Positions 53,464-62,608 of a stretch of DNA of 64,000 nt are shown here, piece after piece. Each line of letters begins with the position of its first letter. Position 1 is the first letter of the stretch. The notes under the pieces were generated by a model that was not told the DNA's origin, did not search any database, and saw only the letters and a program-made list of their open reading frames with translations. The position numbers were made by a program, and so were the translations under genes. The DNA comes from Pseudomonas sp. TH15. GTDB lineage: Bacteria > Pseudomonadota > Gammaproteobacteria > Pseudomonadales > Pseudomonadaceae. The stretch is from the NCBI RefSeq assembly GCF_016651105.1, contig NZ_JAEKEL010000001.1, forward strand, positions 1,912,001 to 1,976,000. Direction: 5' to 3'.

Positions 53464-53827
53464 AACGGGCTCCACAAACTAAGTGGCTCGATTATAGGGC
53501 CATGGCGCGAACCAACCCAAGGCATCCACGGTGTTCACATCGCTCTGAAACCTGCATTTGGTCGATTCGCCTGAGCATTTGGCGTTAAGCAGGGGTCTGC
53601 CTTGTACGTCTATTTCAATGAGAAGCGCAGAGTCTGCTGGCACAAGCCGTGTGTTTTACAGATAATTCGCCTTGCATTTGACGTCATAGCTTTGACGTCC
53701 CTTTGGGTCCCCGATTATTGAATGACAGCGGGTGGGCGGTGATCCCCGTTGAGCACCGCCCGTGAGGCTTGCACCCGCCGTCGATCTTTCTTACCGAACC
53801 GAAGAATCACCGTTTCAGGAGGCTTGG
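53464..53827. other. Divergent intergenic region nadC-DUF1631
   Basis: 364 bp with no gene. Two copies of TTTGACGTC occur near 53676-53700, and a stem GGGCGGTG...CACCGCCC with a 12-nt loop at about 53734-53761. It presumably carries both promoters. Confidence 0.45.
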
Positions 53828-56029
53828 ATGCACAACGACGGGAATGTAGTGCCTTTGCACAAGGCGGCTACCGATCAGGCGACCCACTCGCCGCTCGCCC
53901 GCCTGCCTGTGATTCTGCTTCAGGTTCGCGACAAGGCTGCTCAGTTACTCAGGCATGGTTTGCAGGAGCTGTTCGATAATGCAGATGACACGCTGTTCGA
54001 AATGGCCGACCGGGCCCGCAACGACGTCGAGCAGAACCTCTTTTTCGAAGCCATGCGCGACTTGCGCCTCAAGCGCAAAAGCATTGAACGCGGCTTTCTC
54101 GAACAGTTTTTTGAGGCATTCGTCAGCCTCACTCAGTACGACATCACTCACTCGACCTTGCCCCAGGCATTGGCGTTCGATGCTAATGCATCGCTGCCCA
54201 ATGACGACCTGGAGCGCAACGTTGCGGTGGAGGCGATGGTCAGCAAAGTACTCAACCGCGAAGGGTTCGCCCTCGATCAACTGACCACCCGACTCAGCGT
54301 GTTGTTGGGCAAGGAGTTGCTCGAACAGCACAACCCGATGGGCCCGGCGATGTTGTGCGAGTATTTTCTGCAGTCCGGGCGCAATCTGGGCGTGGAGATC
54401 AAGGTCAAGCTGATCATTCTCAAACTGTTCGAGCGCTATGTGCTCAGCAGCGCCGATCAGCTCTACGCCGAAGCCAACCAATTGCTGATCGCCACCGGCG
54501 TGCTGCCAGGGTTGCAACCAGCGCCGGCGCGTCGCGCAATTGATCGCGTCGCGTCCAGCGTCTACAGCGAAGAAAGTCATGACCCCGCACCGGCTGACGA
54601 AGGCGTGCAGGAGGTCTTCGCCGCGTTGCAGGAGTTGCTGTTGCATGTGCGCGGTAGCGTCGCACCGACGCTGGAGCCCAGCGGCACCAGTCAGCCGATT
54701 ACCACCCGCGACCTGCTGCGCCTGCTCTCGCATTTGCAACAGTACGTGCCGGCGCTGGCGGCGCAGGACGACTTCGATCTGCGCAATCAGCTCGAACAAC
54801 TGCTGACTCGGGTCAGCGTCAGAAGTGGCAAATCACGGATTGTCGGCGGCGCAGACGAAGACGTGATCAATCTGATTGCCATGGTCTTCGACTGCATCCT
54901 CGAAGACCGCAATGTGCCGGACTCGCTCAAAGCGTTGATCGCTCGCTTGCAGATCCCGATGCTGAAGGTCGCGGTGCTCGACAAGAGCTTTTTCAGCCGC
55001 AGCAGCCACCCGGCGCGACGTCTGCTCAATGAAATCGCCACCGCGGCCATGGGTTGGGGCCAGTGTGACGATCATGAGCGCGATTCGTTGTACCTGCGCA
55101 TTGAGCAAGTGGTGCAGCGGCTGTTGAATGACTTTGTCGACGACCCGGCGATTTTCTCCGAGTTGCTGGCGGACTTTCTGGCGTTTACCAGTGATGAACG
55201 CCGTCGCAGCGAGCTGCTGGAACAGCGCACCCGGGACGCCGAAGAAGGCCGGACCAAGACTGAATTGGCGCGTCAGCGGGTCGAACGGGCGCTGAATGAG
55301 GCCTTGTTGGGCAAGCTGCTCCCGCAAGGCGTGGTGGTATTCGTCCAGGACGCCTGGAGCAAGCTGCTGTTGCTGACTTACCTCAAGCACGGCGATCAGT
55401 CCGCCGAATGGCACGCCGATGTGCAAACCATGGCGCAATTGATCTGGAGCGTGCAGCGTCACGACGAAGCCGACGCGAGCCTGCGTCTGCTGTCGCTGGT
55501 GCCGGGGCTGCTCAAATCCCTGCGTGATGGCCTGAGCAGTTCGGCGTTCGACCCGTTTGCCACCAGTGAATTCTTCAGTGAGCTGGAAGCCTTGCACGTT
55601 CAACTGTTCGAGCGGCCAGCCCGGACACCGGAACAGACGACACCCCGCGATGAGCCAGTGATGGTCGAAGTGCGGGAGGAAATCGTCTTGCGTACTGCCG
55701 ATGAAGGTCCGGTCGACACGGCGTCGGTACGTTTGCCGGCGGACGATATTGGCCTGCTCCAGGTAGATCAGCTGCGCCTGGGCTGCTGGGTCGAGTTTCA
55801 GGAAGACGAAGAAAACACCTTGCGTTGCAAGCTGGCGGCGGTCATTGACGCCACCGGCAAGTACATCTTCGTCAACCGCACCGGGATGAAAGTGTTGGAG
55901 CGCAACCGTATCGGTCTGGCCCTGGAGTTTCGCCGTGGTGCGGTGCGTGCGCTGGACGATACGTTGCTGTTCGATCGGGCTCTGGAATCGGTGATTGGCA
56001 ACTTGCGGCGTCTCAATCACGGCAAGTGA
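53828..56029 (+). CDS. DUF1631 family protein
   Basis: 733 residues from ATG 53828, with CAGGAGG 5 nt upstream. The family is large, helical and uncharacterised; members are sometimes mislabelled as thymidine phosphorylase. Characteristic stretches are FEMADRARNDVEQNLFFEAM, RDLRLKRKSIERGFLEQFFE, NPMGPAMLCEYFLQSG and SHPARRLLNEIATAAMGWGQ. The last 90 residues (LRLGCWVEFQEDEENTLRCK, AAVIDATGKYIFVNRTGMKV) look like a small beta domain, perhaps PilZ-like. No signal peptide. It lies between nadC and ampD, as in P. aeruginosa. Function unknown. Confidence 0.85.
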   Translation: MHNDGNVVPLHKAATDQATHSPLARLPVILLQVRDKAAQLLRHGLQELFDNADDTLFEMADRARNDVEQNLFFEAMRDLRLKRKSIERGFLEQFFEAFVSLTQYDITHSTLPQALAFDANASLPNDDLERNVAVEAMVSKVLNREGFALDQLTTRLSVLLGKELLEQHNPMGPAMLCEYFLQSGRNLGVEIKVKLIILKLFERYVLSSADQLYAEANQLLIATGVLPGLQPAPARRAIDRVASSVYSEESHDPAPADEGVQEVFAALQELLLHVRGSVAPTLEPSGTSQPITTRDLLRLLSHLQQYVPALAAQDDFDLRNQLEQLLTRVSVRSGKSRIVGGADEDVINLIAMVFDCILEDRNVPDSLKALIARLQIPMLKVAVLDKSFFSRSSHPARRLLNEIATAAMGWGQCDDHERDSLYLRIEQVVQRLLNDFVDDPAIFSELLADFLAFTSDERRRSELLEQRTRDAEEGRTKTELARQRVERALNEALLGKLLPQGVVVFVQDAWSKLLLLTYLKHGDQSAEWHADVQTMAQLIWSVQRHDEADASLRLLSLVPGLLKSLRDGLSSSAFDPFATSEFFSELEALHVQLFERPARTPEQTTPRDEPVMVEVREEIVLRTADEGPVDTASVRLPADDIGLLQVDQLRLGCWVEFQEDEENTLRCKLAAVIDATGKYIFVNRTGMKVLERNRIGLALEFRRGAVRALDDTLLFDRALESVIGNLRRLNHGK

Positions 56030-56093
56030 TCGCGCGCAGAGGGTCTATCGCGGCATACTGGGCGCCAACACGGTCGTCGTTGAAGGAACCTGT

Positions 56094-56654
56094 ATGCAGT
56101 TGGACCCCGCGAGCGGTTGGTGCCAGGGCGTAAACATATGCCCCTCGCCCAACTTCAATGCGCGCCCCACGGATGAAATTTCCCTGCTGGTGATCCACAA
56201 CATCAGCCTGCCGCCGGCGCAGTTCGCCACCGGCAAGGTGCAGGAGTTTTTCCAGAATCGTCTGGATGTCACGGAGCATCCCTACTTTGAGGGGATTGCT
56301 GACCTGCGGGTGTCTGCGCATTTTCTGATCGAGCGTGACGGCACCGTCACTCAGTTTGTCTCCTGTCTTGAGCGTGCCTGGCATGCCGGTGTCTCGAATT
56401 TTGAGGGGCGGGAAGTCTGTAATGATTTTTCCGTGGGCATCGAGCTCGAAGGTACGGATGATCTGCCCTTTACGGACGCGCAGTATCAGGCGTTGACGAC
56501 ACTGACCCGCCAGTTGCAAAACACGTTCACCGGCATTACCGCGCAGCGCATTTGCGGGCATAGCGACATCGCACCCGGGCGCAAAACCGATCCGGGACCG
56601 GCGTTCGACTGGACACGCTATCGCGCCGCTCTGGCAAAAGAGGAACAACAATGA
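56094..56654 (+). CDS. ampD: 1,6-anhydro-N-acetylmuramyl-L-alanine amidase AmpD
   Basis: 186 residues from ATG 56094 (MQLDPASGWCQGVNICPSPN). A cytosolic zinc amidase that recycles muropeptides and so keeps AmpR-controlled beta-lactamase low. Zinc ligands fall in LLVIHNISLPP (His), CLERAWHAGVSNF and ICGHSDIAPGRKTDPGPAFD; the acid in VGIELEGTDDLPFT. Overlaps ampE by 4 nt. The start near 55995 inside the upstream gene is not supported. Confidence 0.96.
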   Translation: MQLDPASGWCQGVNICPSPNFNARPTDEISLLVIHNISLPPAQFATGKVQEFFQNRLDVTEHPYFEGIADLRVSAHFLIERDGTVTQFVSCLERAWHAGVSNFEGREVCNDFSVGIELEGTDDLPFTDAQYQALTTLTRQLQNTFTGITAQRICGHSDIAPGRKTDPGPAFDWTRYRAALAKEEQQ

Positions 56655-57490
56655 GTTTTCTGGTGTTGCTGTTGGCGGTCTGGATCGAGAAGTTCTCGGC
56701 CCTGCGTCATCGGGTTCAGCGTGATGGTGGTTGGGTCCGCGAGCTGCACAAGCTTGAGGCCAGCCCGCGTCTGAAAGACCGTCCGTGGCTGGTATTGGTG
56801 CTGTTGGTGTTGTTGCCGGTGGCGCTGCTCGGTTTGCTGTTGCTGGTCCTGGAGCCTTTGGCTTATGGCTTGCTGGCGCTGCCGGTGCACCTGTTGGTGG
56901 TGATTTACAGCCTGGGGCGTGGTGATCTGCTGGCGGGTCTCGGACCGTTTCGCGATGCCTGGCGCCGCGAAGACCTGCAAGCCGCTGCACACGTGGCCAA
57001 GCGTGACCTGGACATCTGCGCTGACAATGGCGAGCAACTGCTGGAGCGGGTTCAGGCCCATCTGATTTGGGAGGCCTACCAAAGCTTTTTCGCGGTTATT
57101 TTCTGGTACTTCCTGCTGGGCCCGGTAGCTGCGCTGAGCTATCGCTTGCTCGCGCTGGCCGAAGAGCATAGCCAGAACCCGGCGGTGGCTGAGCGTGCTG
57201 CGCAATTGCGCCATGCCTTCGATTGGGTGCCCGTGCGGTTGCTGGCGGCGAGTTTTGCCTTGGTCGGTAACTTTGTTGCGGTCGGGCGGGTGATGCTGCA
57301 CGAGTTGCTGAACTGGAACATCAGCGCCGCCCAGTTGATCGAAAAGGTCGGGCTGGTGGCCGGTGAGATACCAGCGCCGATGGTCGGCCCCGACGGCATC
57401 AACAGCCTGGATCGCATCTGGGAATTGCTGCTGCGGGCGGCGGTGCTCTGGTATGCCGGGTTTGCGTTGTGGACGGTTCTGGTTCACTGA
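56651..57490 (+). CDS. ampE: Regulatory signalling modulator protein AmpE
   Basis: 279 residues. An inner-membrane protein with about four hydrophobic segments (RPWLVLVLLVLLPVALLGLL, AVIFWYFLLGPVAALSYRLL, LLRAAVLWYAGFALWTVLV) and the motifs MSFLVLLLAVWIEKFS and FDWVPVRLLAASFALVGNF. Paired with AmpD by a 4-nt overlap; its precise role in beta-lactamase signalling is not settled. Confidence 0.94.
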   Translation: MSFLVLLLAVWIEKFSALRHRVQRDGGWVRELHKLEASPRLKDRPWLVLVLLVLLPVALLGLLLLVLEPLAYGLLALPVHLLVVIYSLGRGDLLAGLGPFRDAWRREDLQAAAHVAKRDLDICADNGEQLLERVQAHLIWEAYQSFFAVIFWYFLLGPVAALSYRLLALAEEHSQNPAVAERAAQLRHAFDWVPVRLLAASFALVGNFVAVGRVMLHELLNWNISAAQLIEKVGLVAGEIPAPMVGPDGINSLDRIWELLLRAAVLWYAGFALWTVLVH

Positions 57491-57685
57491 TTTCAAAGAA
57501 GGATCAAAAGATCGCAGCCTGCGGCATTTCCTACAGAGGGATGTGTGTTTCGCGGGCTGTCGTTAACCTTAAGTTACAAAACCTCCCTTCGATTTGAGCT
57601 ATACAGACATAGCGCCAAATAGTGGCTATCTGCTGTCGCTGCGCGCCTGCCAATAAAAATAAGAAATCAAAAGGGAGACTTCACA

Positions 57686-59716
57686 GTGAAGAGCTTGCTC
57701 TATCCCGCTGTCGCGCTGATGAACCGTCTGAGCTTCGGCATGAAGTTCAGCCTGATCAGCGTGCTGTTCCTGGTGCCGATGCTGGTGACCAACTTCTATC
57801 TGGTGCGCGATTCTTATCGCGAATTCCAGGGCACCCAGGTCGAACTGCAAAGCCTCGACCTGCTGGGCAGCAGCCTGACCCTTCGGCGGGATCTGGAAAC
57901 CCTGAACAACCTGGTGCAGATCAACGTCACCCTCGGTCAGTCCGGCAAGGCCGGTGATGTGGAGTCGAAGATCACGGCGCTGGGACAAAGTATTCTGACT
58001 CGCTTGCAAGGTCTGGTGGCCATGAGCACCGACCCGGAACAGATCAAAGTCTTCGATGGCAAACGCGATGAAATGATCGCCGCGTTCAAGGCCCAGCAAG
58101 CGGAAAATTCTCTGCAAAGCAAAAGTGCGCTGATTGGCAAGTTGCTCGGCAACGCGCAGGTTTTCAGCCAGATCATCGCCAGCCAGGCCGGCCTGAGTCG
58201 TGACACCCAGAGCGACATGCGCCAGCTCAGTGAACTCATCACCAGCGTCACCCCGCCGGTGACGCAGATTCTGGGCGAAGGCCGGGCCATGGGCTCATTT
58301 TCGCTGGGGCAGGGCTTTCTCAATTCGGCGTCAAGCACCCGTTTCGACGAGTTGCTGGCGCAGATCGAAAAGCTTCAAGCCGAATACGGGTTGAAGTTGC
58401 ACGATGCGTTGGGCGCAAGCCAAGCGGCGCACGACACCCTGGCCGCTCAGGCCGAGAGCAGCAAGGCCTCGCTGAAAAAGGCCGGCGAGCTGTTCGAAAC
58501 GCAGGTGGTTGTGGCCGACACGCTCGATGCACCGTGGCAGGGATTTTACGATCAGGTAACTGGCCTGATGGACCAGACTTACCAGCTCAATGAAGCCACC
58601 CTGACGTTTCTCGGCACCCAGTTGCAGCAGCGACTGGAGCAGAACCGCACTCACATGGTCTTGCAGGCCGTAGCGTTGTCGGTGGTGTTTGTGTTGATCT
58701 TCTATCTCTACGGCGGCTTTTACGCCTCGACCCGCACCACCCTCAAGCGCCTGGGCGCGGTGATGGATAAAGTGGCGGCCGGCGACATGACCGTGACGTT
58801 CAGCGCCCACAGCCGCGATGAGTTGGGTGAGTTGGGCGAGGTGTTCAACGGGACGGTGAAGAAAATCCACGACTTGATCGAGCGGGTCGGCCAGACCGTC
58901 AGCGAAGTCGAGCGCCAGGCCGGGCAAGTGGAAAGCGTTTCCGCCCAGAGCAATCAGGCCGTGGCCGGGCAGCGGACGCAGATCGAACAGGTCGCCACTG
59001 CCATGAACCAGATGTCAGCCACATCGCTGGAAGTGGCACGCAGCGCGGCGGCGGCAGTCAGCAGCGCCCACAGCGTCAATGACGAGACCCTCAACGGTCG
59101 TGGGCTGGTGGAGTCCCAGCAGGGCAGCATTGCGGCACTGGCTGGCGAGATCGATCAGTCGGTGATGGTGATCAATCAACTGGCCAGCGACAGCCAGTCC
59201 ATCAGCCGCGTGCTGGATGTGATCAAAAGCATTGCCGAGCAGACCAACCTGCTGGCGCTGAACGCCGCCATCGAAGCCGCGCGGGCGGGGGAGCAGGGCC
59301 GTGGTTTCGCGGTGGTGGCGGATGAAGTCCGGACCTTGGCCAAACGCACCCAGCAATCGACCGAAGAAATCGAGCAGATGATCGCCAAGCTCCATGGCGG
59401 TGTCGGTGCGGCGGTGAAAGCCATGGGCGTCAGCCATCAAATGGCTAACGGCACCGTGGGGCAGTCGGAAAAGGTCCAGCAAGCACTGAAAAACATCCTC
59501 GGCGCCGTGGGTATGATCGTCGACCAGAACCAGCAGATCGCCGCTGCCGTGGAGCAACAAACCGCCGTGGCCCATGACATCGACCAGAACATCGTCGAGA
59601 TCAACCGTGCCGGCGAGCGTACCGCCGAAGGTGCGCACCAGACCGAAAATGCCAGCCGCGCATTGTCGGCGCAGGTGGTGGAGTTGAAACAGTTGATCTG
59701 CGCGTTCCGGGTCTAA
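57686..59716 (+). CDS. Methyl-accepting chemotaxis protein
   Basis: 676 residues, GTG start at 57686 with AAGGGAGA upstream. TM1 at about 18-41 and TM2 at about 323-346 enclose a 280-residue periplasmic helical sensor; its ligand cannot be told. A HAMP domain ([20 protein letters not shown]) and the signalling domain follow, with the highly conserved hairpin [37 protein letters not shown]. It lies after ampE, as in P. aeruginosa. There is no C-terminal CheR-binding pentapeptide; the chain ends QLICAFRV. Confidence 0.93.
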   Translation: MKSLLYPAVALMNRLSFGMKFSLISVLFLVPMLVTNFYLVRDSYREFQGTQVELQSLDLLGSSLTLRRDLETLNNLVQINVTLGQSGKAGDVESKITALGQSILTRLQGLVAMSTDPEQIKVFDGKRDEMIAAFKAQQAENSLQSKSALIGKLLGNAQVFSQIIASQAGLSRDTQSDMRQLSELITSVTPPVTQILGEGRAMGSFSLGQGFLNSASSTRFDELLAQIEKLQAEYGLKLHDALGASQAAHDTLAAQAESSKASLKKAGELFETQVVVADTLDAPWQGFYDQVTGLMDQTYQLNEATLTFLGTQLQQRLEQNRTHMVLQAVALSVVFVLIFYLYGGFYASTRTTLKRLGAVMDKVAAGDMTVTFSAHSRDELGELGEVFNGTVKKIHDLIERVGQTVSEVERQAGQVESVSAQSNQAVAGQRTQIEQVATAMNQMSATSLEVARSAAAAVSSAHSVNDETLNGRGLVESQQGSIAALAGEIDQSVMVINQLASDSQSISRVLDVIKSIAEQTNLLALNAAIEAARAGEQGRGFAVVADEVRTLAKRTQQSTEEIEQMIAKLHGGVGAAVKAMGVSHQMANGTVGQSEKVQQALKNILGAVGMIVDQNQQIAAAVEQQTAVAHDIDQNIVEINRAGERTAEGAHQTENASRALSAQVVELKQLICAFRV

Positions 59717-59727
59717 TCAACACCCCC

Positions 59728-59804
59728 GTAGGAGCTGCGGTACGCTGCGGTCTTTTGATGTTGTTTTTAAAGATCAAAAGATCGCAGCGTGCCGCAGCTC
59801 CTAC
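59728..59804. repeat. REPIN (GTAGGAGC type)
   Basis: GTAGGAGCTGCGGTACGCTG at the left and its complement CAGCGTGCCGCAGCTCCTAC at the right, with a nearly complete 33-bp stem including TCTTTTGAT. This is a second REP class in the window, different from the GCTTGCTC type. Confidence 0.85.
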
Positions 59805-59805
59805 A

Positions 59806-59826
59806 TTGCCAGTTGCCAGTTGCCAG
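59806..59826. repeat. TTGCCAG heptamer repeated three times
   Basis: Three perfect 7-bp tandem copies directly after the REPIN. Too short to interpret. Confidence 0.7.
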
Positions 59827-59977
59827 TTTGCAGGGACAAGACTCGGGTTTATGTCTGAATTGCTTGTAGTACTTTTTGGCTGGCTTCTGTAGGTGAAATC
59901 CTGTTTTCCTCAGTCCGCTGGATTTTCGCCTTCAATCAACCAGAATCCGTGTCAGACCGTTTTGGAGGAGACTGCAC

Positions 59978-60367
59978 ATGTCTGTTGCAACCCTGGGAGT
60001 CCAGGGCCGCTGTGCCCATTGCCAGACCACTCTGGCCCTCAAACCCTGGCAGCTCAATGCTATCTCGATCAACGAGGCGTTCAGTTGCGAGCATTGTCAA
60101 AAAGCTCTGGAGCTACGCTGCCCGCAACAGATCAAGCGCTTCAAATCGCTCGATTCACTGGCGTTGTTGCGCTTCACTGCCTCGGTGACAGTGTGTACCG
60201 CGCTGCTGGTGGCGTTGGTGATGGAGTGGGTGGGGCTGCTCAGCGTCACCGAACAACTGAATGCTTCACTGATCACGATCTTCGTGTACTTCGTGGTGGT
60301 GCGTTATGCGCGCCAACGTCAGCACCTGACTCTGCTTCTCGAAGCCGCCAAGGCTCACGCCGACTAA
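59978..60367 (+). CDS. Zinc-ribbon membrane protein, unknown function
   Basis: 129 residues from ATG 59978 with GGAGGAGA upstream. The N-terminus has two CxxC knuckles (Cys12/Cys15 in GRCAHC, Cys37/Cys40 in FSCEHC) that probably bind zinc. Two adjacent membrane helices (LLRFTASVTVCTALLVALVM; LITIFVYFVVVRYA) follow, and a short basic/helical tail. It has its own long upstream gap and no partner in an operon. No family recognised beyond the zinc-ribbon look. Confidence 0.75.
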   Translation: MSVATLGVQGRCAHCQTTLALKPWQLNAISINEAFSCEHCQKALELRCPQQIKRFKSLDSLALLRFTASVTVCTALLVALVMEWVGLLSVTEQLNASLITIFVYFVVVRYARQRQHLTLLLEAAKAHAD

Positions 60368-60410
60368 AAATTCCGACTGACCGCGACCTGATGATCATTG
60401 ATGGCTAACT

Positions 60411-60520
60411 GTAGGAGCGGTAGGAGCAGTAGGAGCTGTCGAGTGAAACGAGGCTGCGATCTTTTGATCTTGCTTCAAAGGCAGGATCAAAAGATCGCCG
60501 CGGGCCGCGGCTCCTGCAGG
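60411..60520. repeat. REPIN with triplicated head
   Basis: GTAGGAGC occurs three times in tandem (60411, 60420, 60429) before a REPIN whose arms contain GATCTTTTGATC and GGATCAAAAGATC. The right arm ends GGCTCCTGCAG. It separates the zinc-ribbon gene from the convergent tatD-type gene. Confidence 0.8.
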
Positions 60521-60541
60521 AGGATGCATTCGCTCGGTCGG

Positions 60542-61318
60542 TTACCAGCCAAATACTTCACAACTGTTGGCCGTGCTGGCGGCGGCAAGTTGTTGCGGGG
60601 AAAGACTCATCAGCTCGGCCAGTGCCGAGCAGATCGCCGGCAAGTGCGCCGGGCTGTTGCGTTGGCCGGGGAACATGACAGGTGCCATGTCCGGGGAGTC
60701 GGTTTCCAGTACCACCGAGTCCAGTGGCAACTCGGCCAGCACCCGATGCATGCGCAAGGCCTGAGGCCAGGTCGCGGCGCCACCGAGGCCCAGTTTGAAA
60801 CCAAGCTTGATGTATTCCCGCGCCTCTTCCTTGCTGCCGGCGAAGGCGTGGATGATGCCTGCGCGTTTCAAACGAAAGCGTTTGAGGGTAGCTATCACCG
60901 CGGCATGACTGCGCCGCACATGAATCAGCGCCGGCAGATTGAAATCCACCGCCAGTTGCAGCTGCGCATCGAACAACGCCTGCTGGCGCTCGCGATCAAG
61001 GGTTTCGATGAAGTAGTCCAGACCGATTTCGCCCACGGCGCACAACTGCCGATGACCGGCCAGCCGAGTCAGCCATTCGCCGAGAACCGTCAGGTCCTCA
61101 GGACGATGGTCATCCAGATACACCGGATGCAAGCCGAACGCTGCATGCAGATCAGGATCACTCAAAACCAGGTCCCAGACCCGCTGCCAATTACCCTGGT
61201 AAACCCCCAGCACCACCATCCGCCGTACCCCGAGGGCGCGGCTTTCGGCCAACAACGCCGTGCGATCGGCGTCGAAGTCCGGAAAATCCAGATGAGTGTG
61301 GCTGTCGATCAGCTCCAC
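60542..61318 (-). CDS. TatD family hydrolase
   Basis: 258 residues, GTG start at 61318. A metal-dependent TIM-barrel hydrolase/DNase fold: IDSHTHLDFPDFDADR (metal ligands), VGEIGLDYFIETLDRERQQA, LPALIHVRRSHA, IIHAFAGSKEEAREYIKLGF and VLETDSPDMAPVMFPGQRN. The TatD family comprises 3'-5' exonucleases or deoxyribonucleases. The gene starts 3 bp after cra on the same strand, so the two are cotranscribed. Confidence 0.92.
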   Translation of the reverse strand: MELIDSHTHLDFPDFDADRTALLAESRALGVRRMVVLGVYQGNWQRVWDLVLSDPDLHAAFGLHPVYLDDHRPEDLTVLGEWLTRLAGHRQLCAVGEIGLDYFIETLDRERQQALFDAQLQLAVDFNLPALIHVRRSHAAVIATLKRFRLKRAGIIHAFAGSKEEAREYIKLGFKLGLGGAATWPQALRMHRVLAELPLDSVVLETDSPDMAPVMFPGQRNSPAHLPAICSALAELMSLSPQQLAAASTANSCEVFGW

Positions 61319-61321
61319 GGT

Positions 61322-62317
61322 TCAGTCCTGGCGAATGCGCTGCTTGAACGTCCGCGCAATGGCGAGCACGCCGGGTTGGTAGTCCGACTGTTCGATGGCG
61401 GCCAGGGCCAGCTCCAGGGCTTTGTCGGCGATCAACTGATGCTGCTGGGCCATGGCGTTGACCGGCAACGGCAGGAAATCCAGCAACTGCGTGTCGCCGA
61501 ACGTGCCGAGACGCAGCGGCCGGGTTTTCAGCGGGAAGTCGTGCAACGCGTCGAACACGCCTTGAAGCAGCACGTAGGACGTGGTCACCAGCGCATCCGG
61601 CAAATGCCCCAGACGCTGGAGTAATTCTTCCATCAGTTGCTTGCCGCACTCGCGGCTGAACGACTCGCCCTGTTCGATCAGGATTTCGCCTTTGAACCCG
61701 GCCAGCGCCTCTTTGAAGCCCGCCGTCCGCTCCTGGCTGATGCTCAGCTCGGGACGGGCGCCGATCAGGGCGATTTGCTTGGGCAATGGGTCGAGCAGGC
61801 TGCGGGTCAGTTGCAGGCTGGCCTCGCGGTCGTCACTGATCACCGAGCAGAAATGCTCGGGTTCCATAACCCGGTCGATGGCGATGATTGGAATGCCTTT
61901 GGCCTGCAACTGGCGATAGCTGTCATCATCGGTCGGCAGGCAACTGGCGACGATCAAGGCGTCGCAACGCCGGGCCCGGAACAGTTTCAGCAGTTGCCGT
62001 TCGCTGTCCGGTGCATCATCGGAGCTGGCGATCAGCAACTGATAGCCGCGCGCCCGGGCGCCTTGCTCCAGGAGTTTGGCGATCCGCGCGTAACTGGGGT
62101 TTTCCAGGTCCGGCAGGATGAACCCCAAGGTGCGGGTATGCCGACTGCGCAGCCCGGCGGCTTGAGGGTTGGGTGTAAAGCCATGTTGCTCAACCACGGC
62201 ACGCACACGCTCGACGGTAGCGCTGCTGATGCGTTGCTGTGCGGCTTTGCCATTGATGACATAACTGGCGGTGGTTACGGACACACCGGCCAACTGTGCG
62301 ATATCACTGAGTTTCAA
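61322..62317 (-). CDS. cra: Catabolite repressor/activator Cra (FruR)
   Basis: 331 residues from TTG 62317 (read as Met: MKLSDIAQLAGVSVTTASYV), matching the length I recall for P. putida Cra; AAGGAAA lies upstream. A LacI-type helix-turn-helix and hinge (INGKAAQQRISSATVERVRA) precede a periplasmic-binding-type ligand domain that in pseudomonads senses fructose-1-phosphate. It is divergent from fruB and probably controls it and itself through the operator at 62463-62474. ATGs further upstream in the frame lack support. Confidence 0.94.
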   Translation of the reverse strand: MKLSDIAQLAGVSVTTASYVINGKAAQQRISSATVERVRAVVEQHGFTPNPQAAGLRSRHTRTLGFILPDLENPSYARIAKLLEQGARARGYQLLIASSDDAPDSERQLLKLFRARRCDALIVASCLPTDDDSYRQLQAKGIPIIAIDRVMEPEHFCSVISDDREASLQLTRSLLDPLPKQIALIGARPELSISQERTAGFKEALAGFKGEILIEQGESFSRECGKQLMEELLQRLGHLPDALVTTSYVLLQGVFDALHDFPLKTRPLRLGTFGDTQLLDFLPLPVNAMAQQHQLIADKALELALAAIEQSDYQPGVLAIARTFKQRIRQD

Positions 62318-62462
62318 CTCGGGATTTCCTTGTTTTTTCGAGCTTGCCCCGACATTTTCGCCAATCCTACCTGATTCAGGCAGGCAACCATTGTCGCAGC
62401 GCATCCGACAAGTTGGACTTCAAGGATGAGACATTATCGAGTAACGTGCCAAACTTTCTAGA

Positions 62463-62474
62463 TTAAACGTTTCA
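62463..62474. promoter_or_regulatory. Cra operator between cra and fruB
   Basis: TTAAACGTTTCA, the site form reported for P. putida Cra upstream of fruB. A weaker look-alike TGAAACATTCA lies at 62556-62566. Binding represses fruBKA until fructose-1-phosphate appears. Confidence 0.85.
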
Positions 62475-62608
62475 GCAAGCGTATTTTCTACGTTATAGGT
62501 GCCTTTGGCCGGTTCTGCCGCGAAACTGCCAAAAGTCATGATCAAGCGCCTAAGCTGAAACATTCAAAACAATACCTGGCACCCCAAGGGCGCCAAAAAG
62601 GAGAAAGC

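Noticed and set aside
59728..60520. Possible CRISPR-like repeats
   Set aside because: The repeats are inverted REP pairs with no regular direct repeat and spacer pattern, and no cas genes are present.
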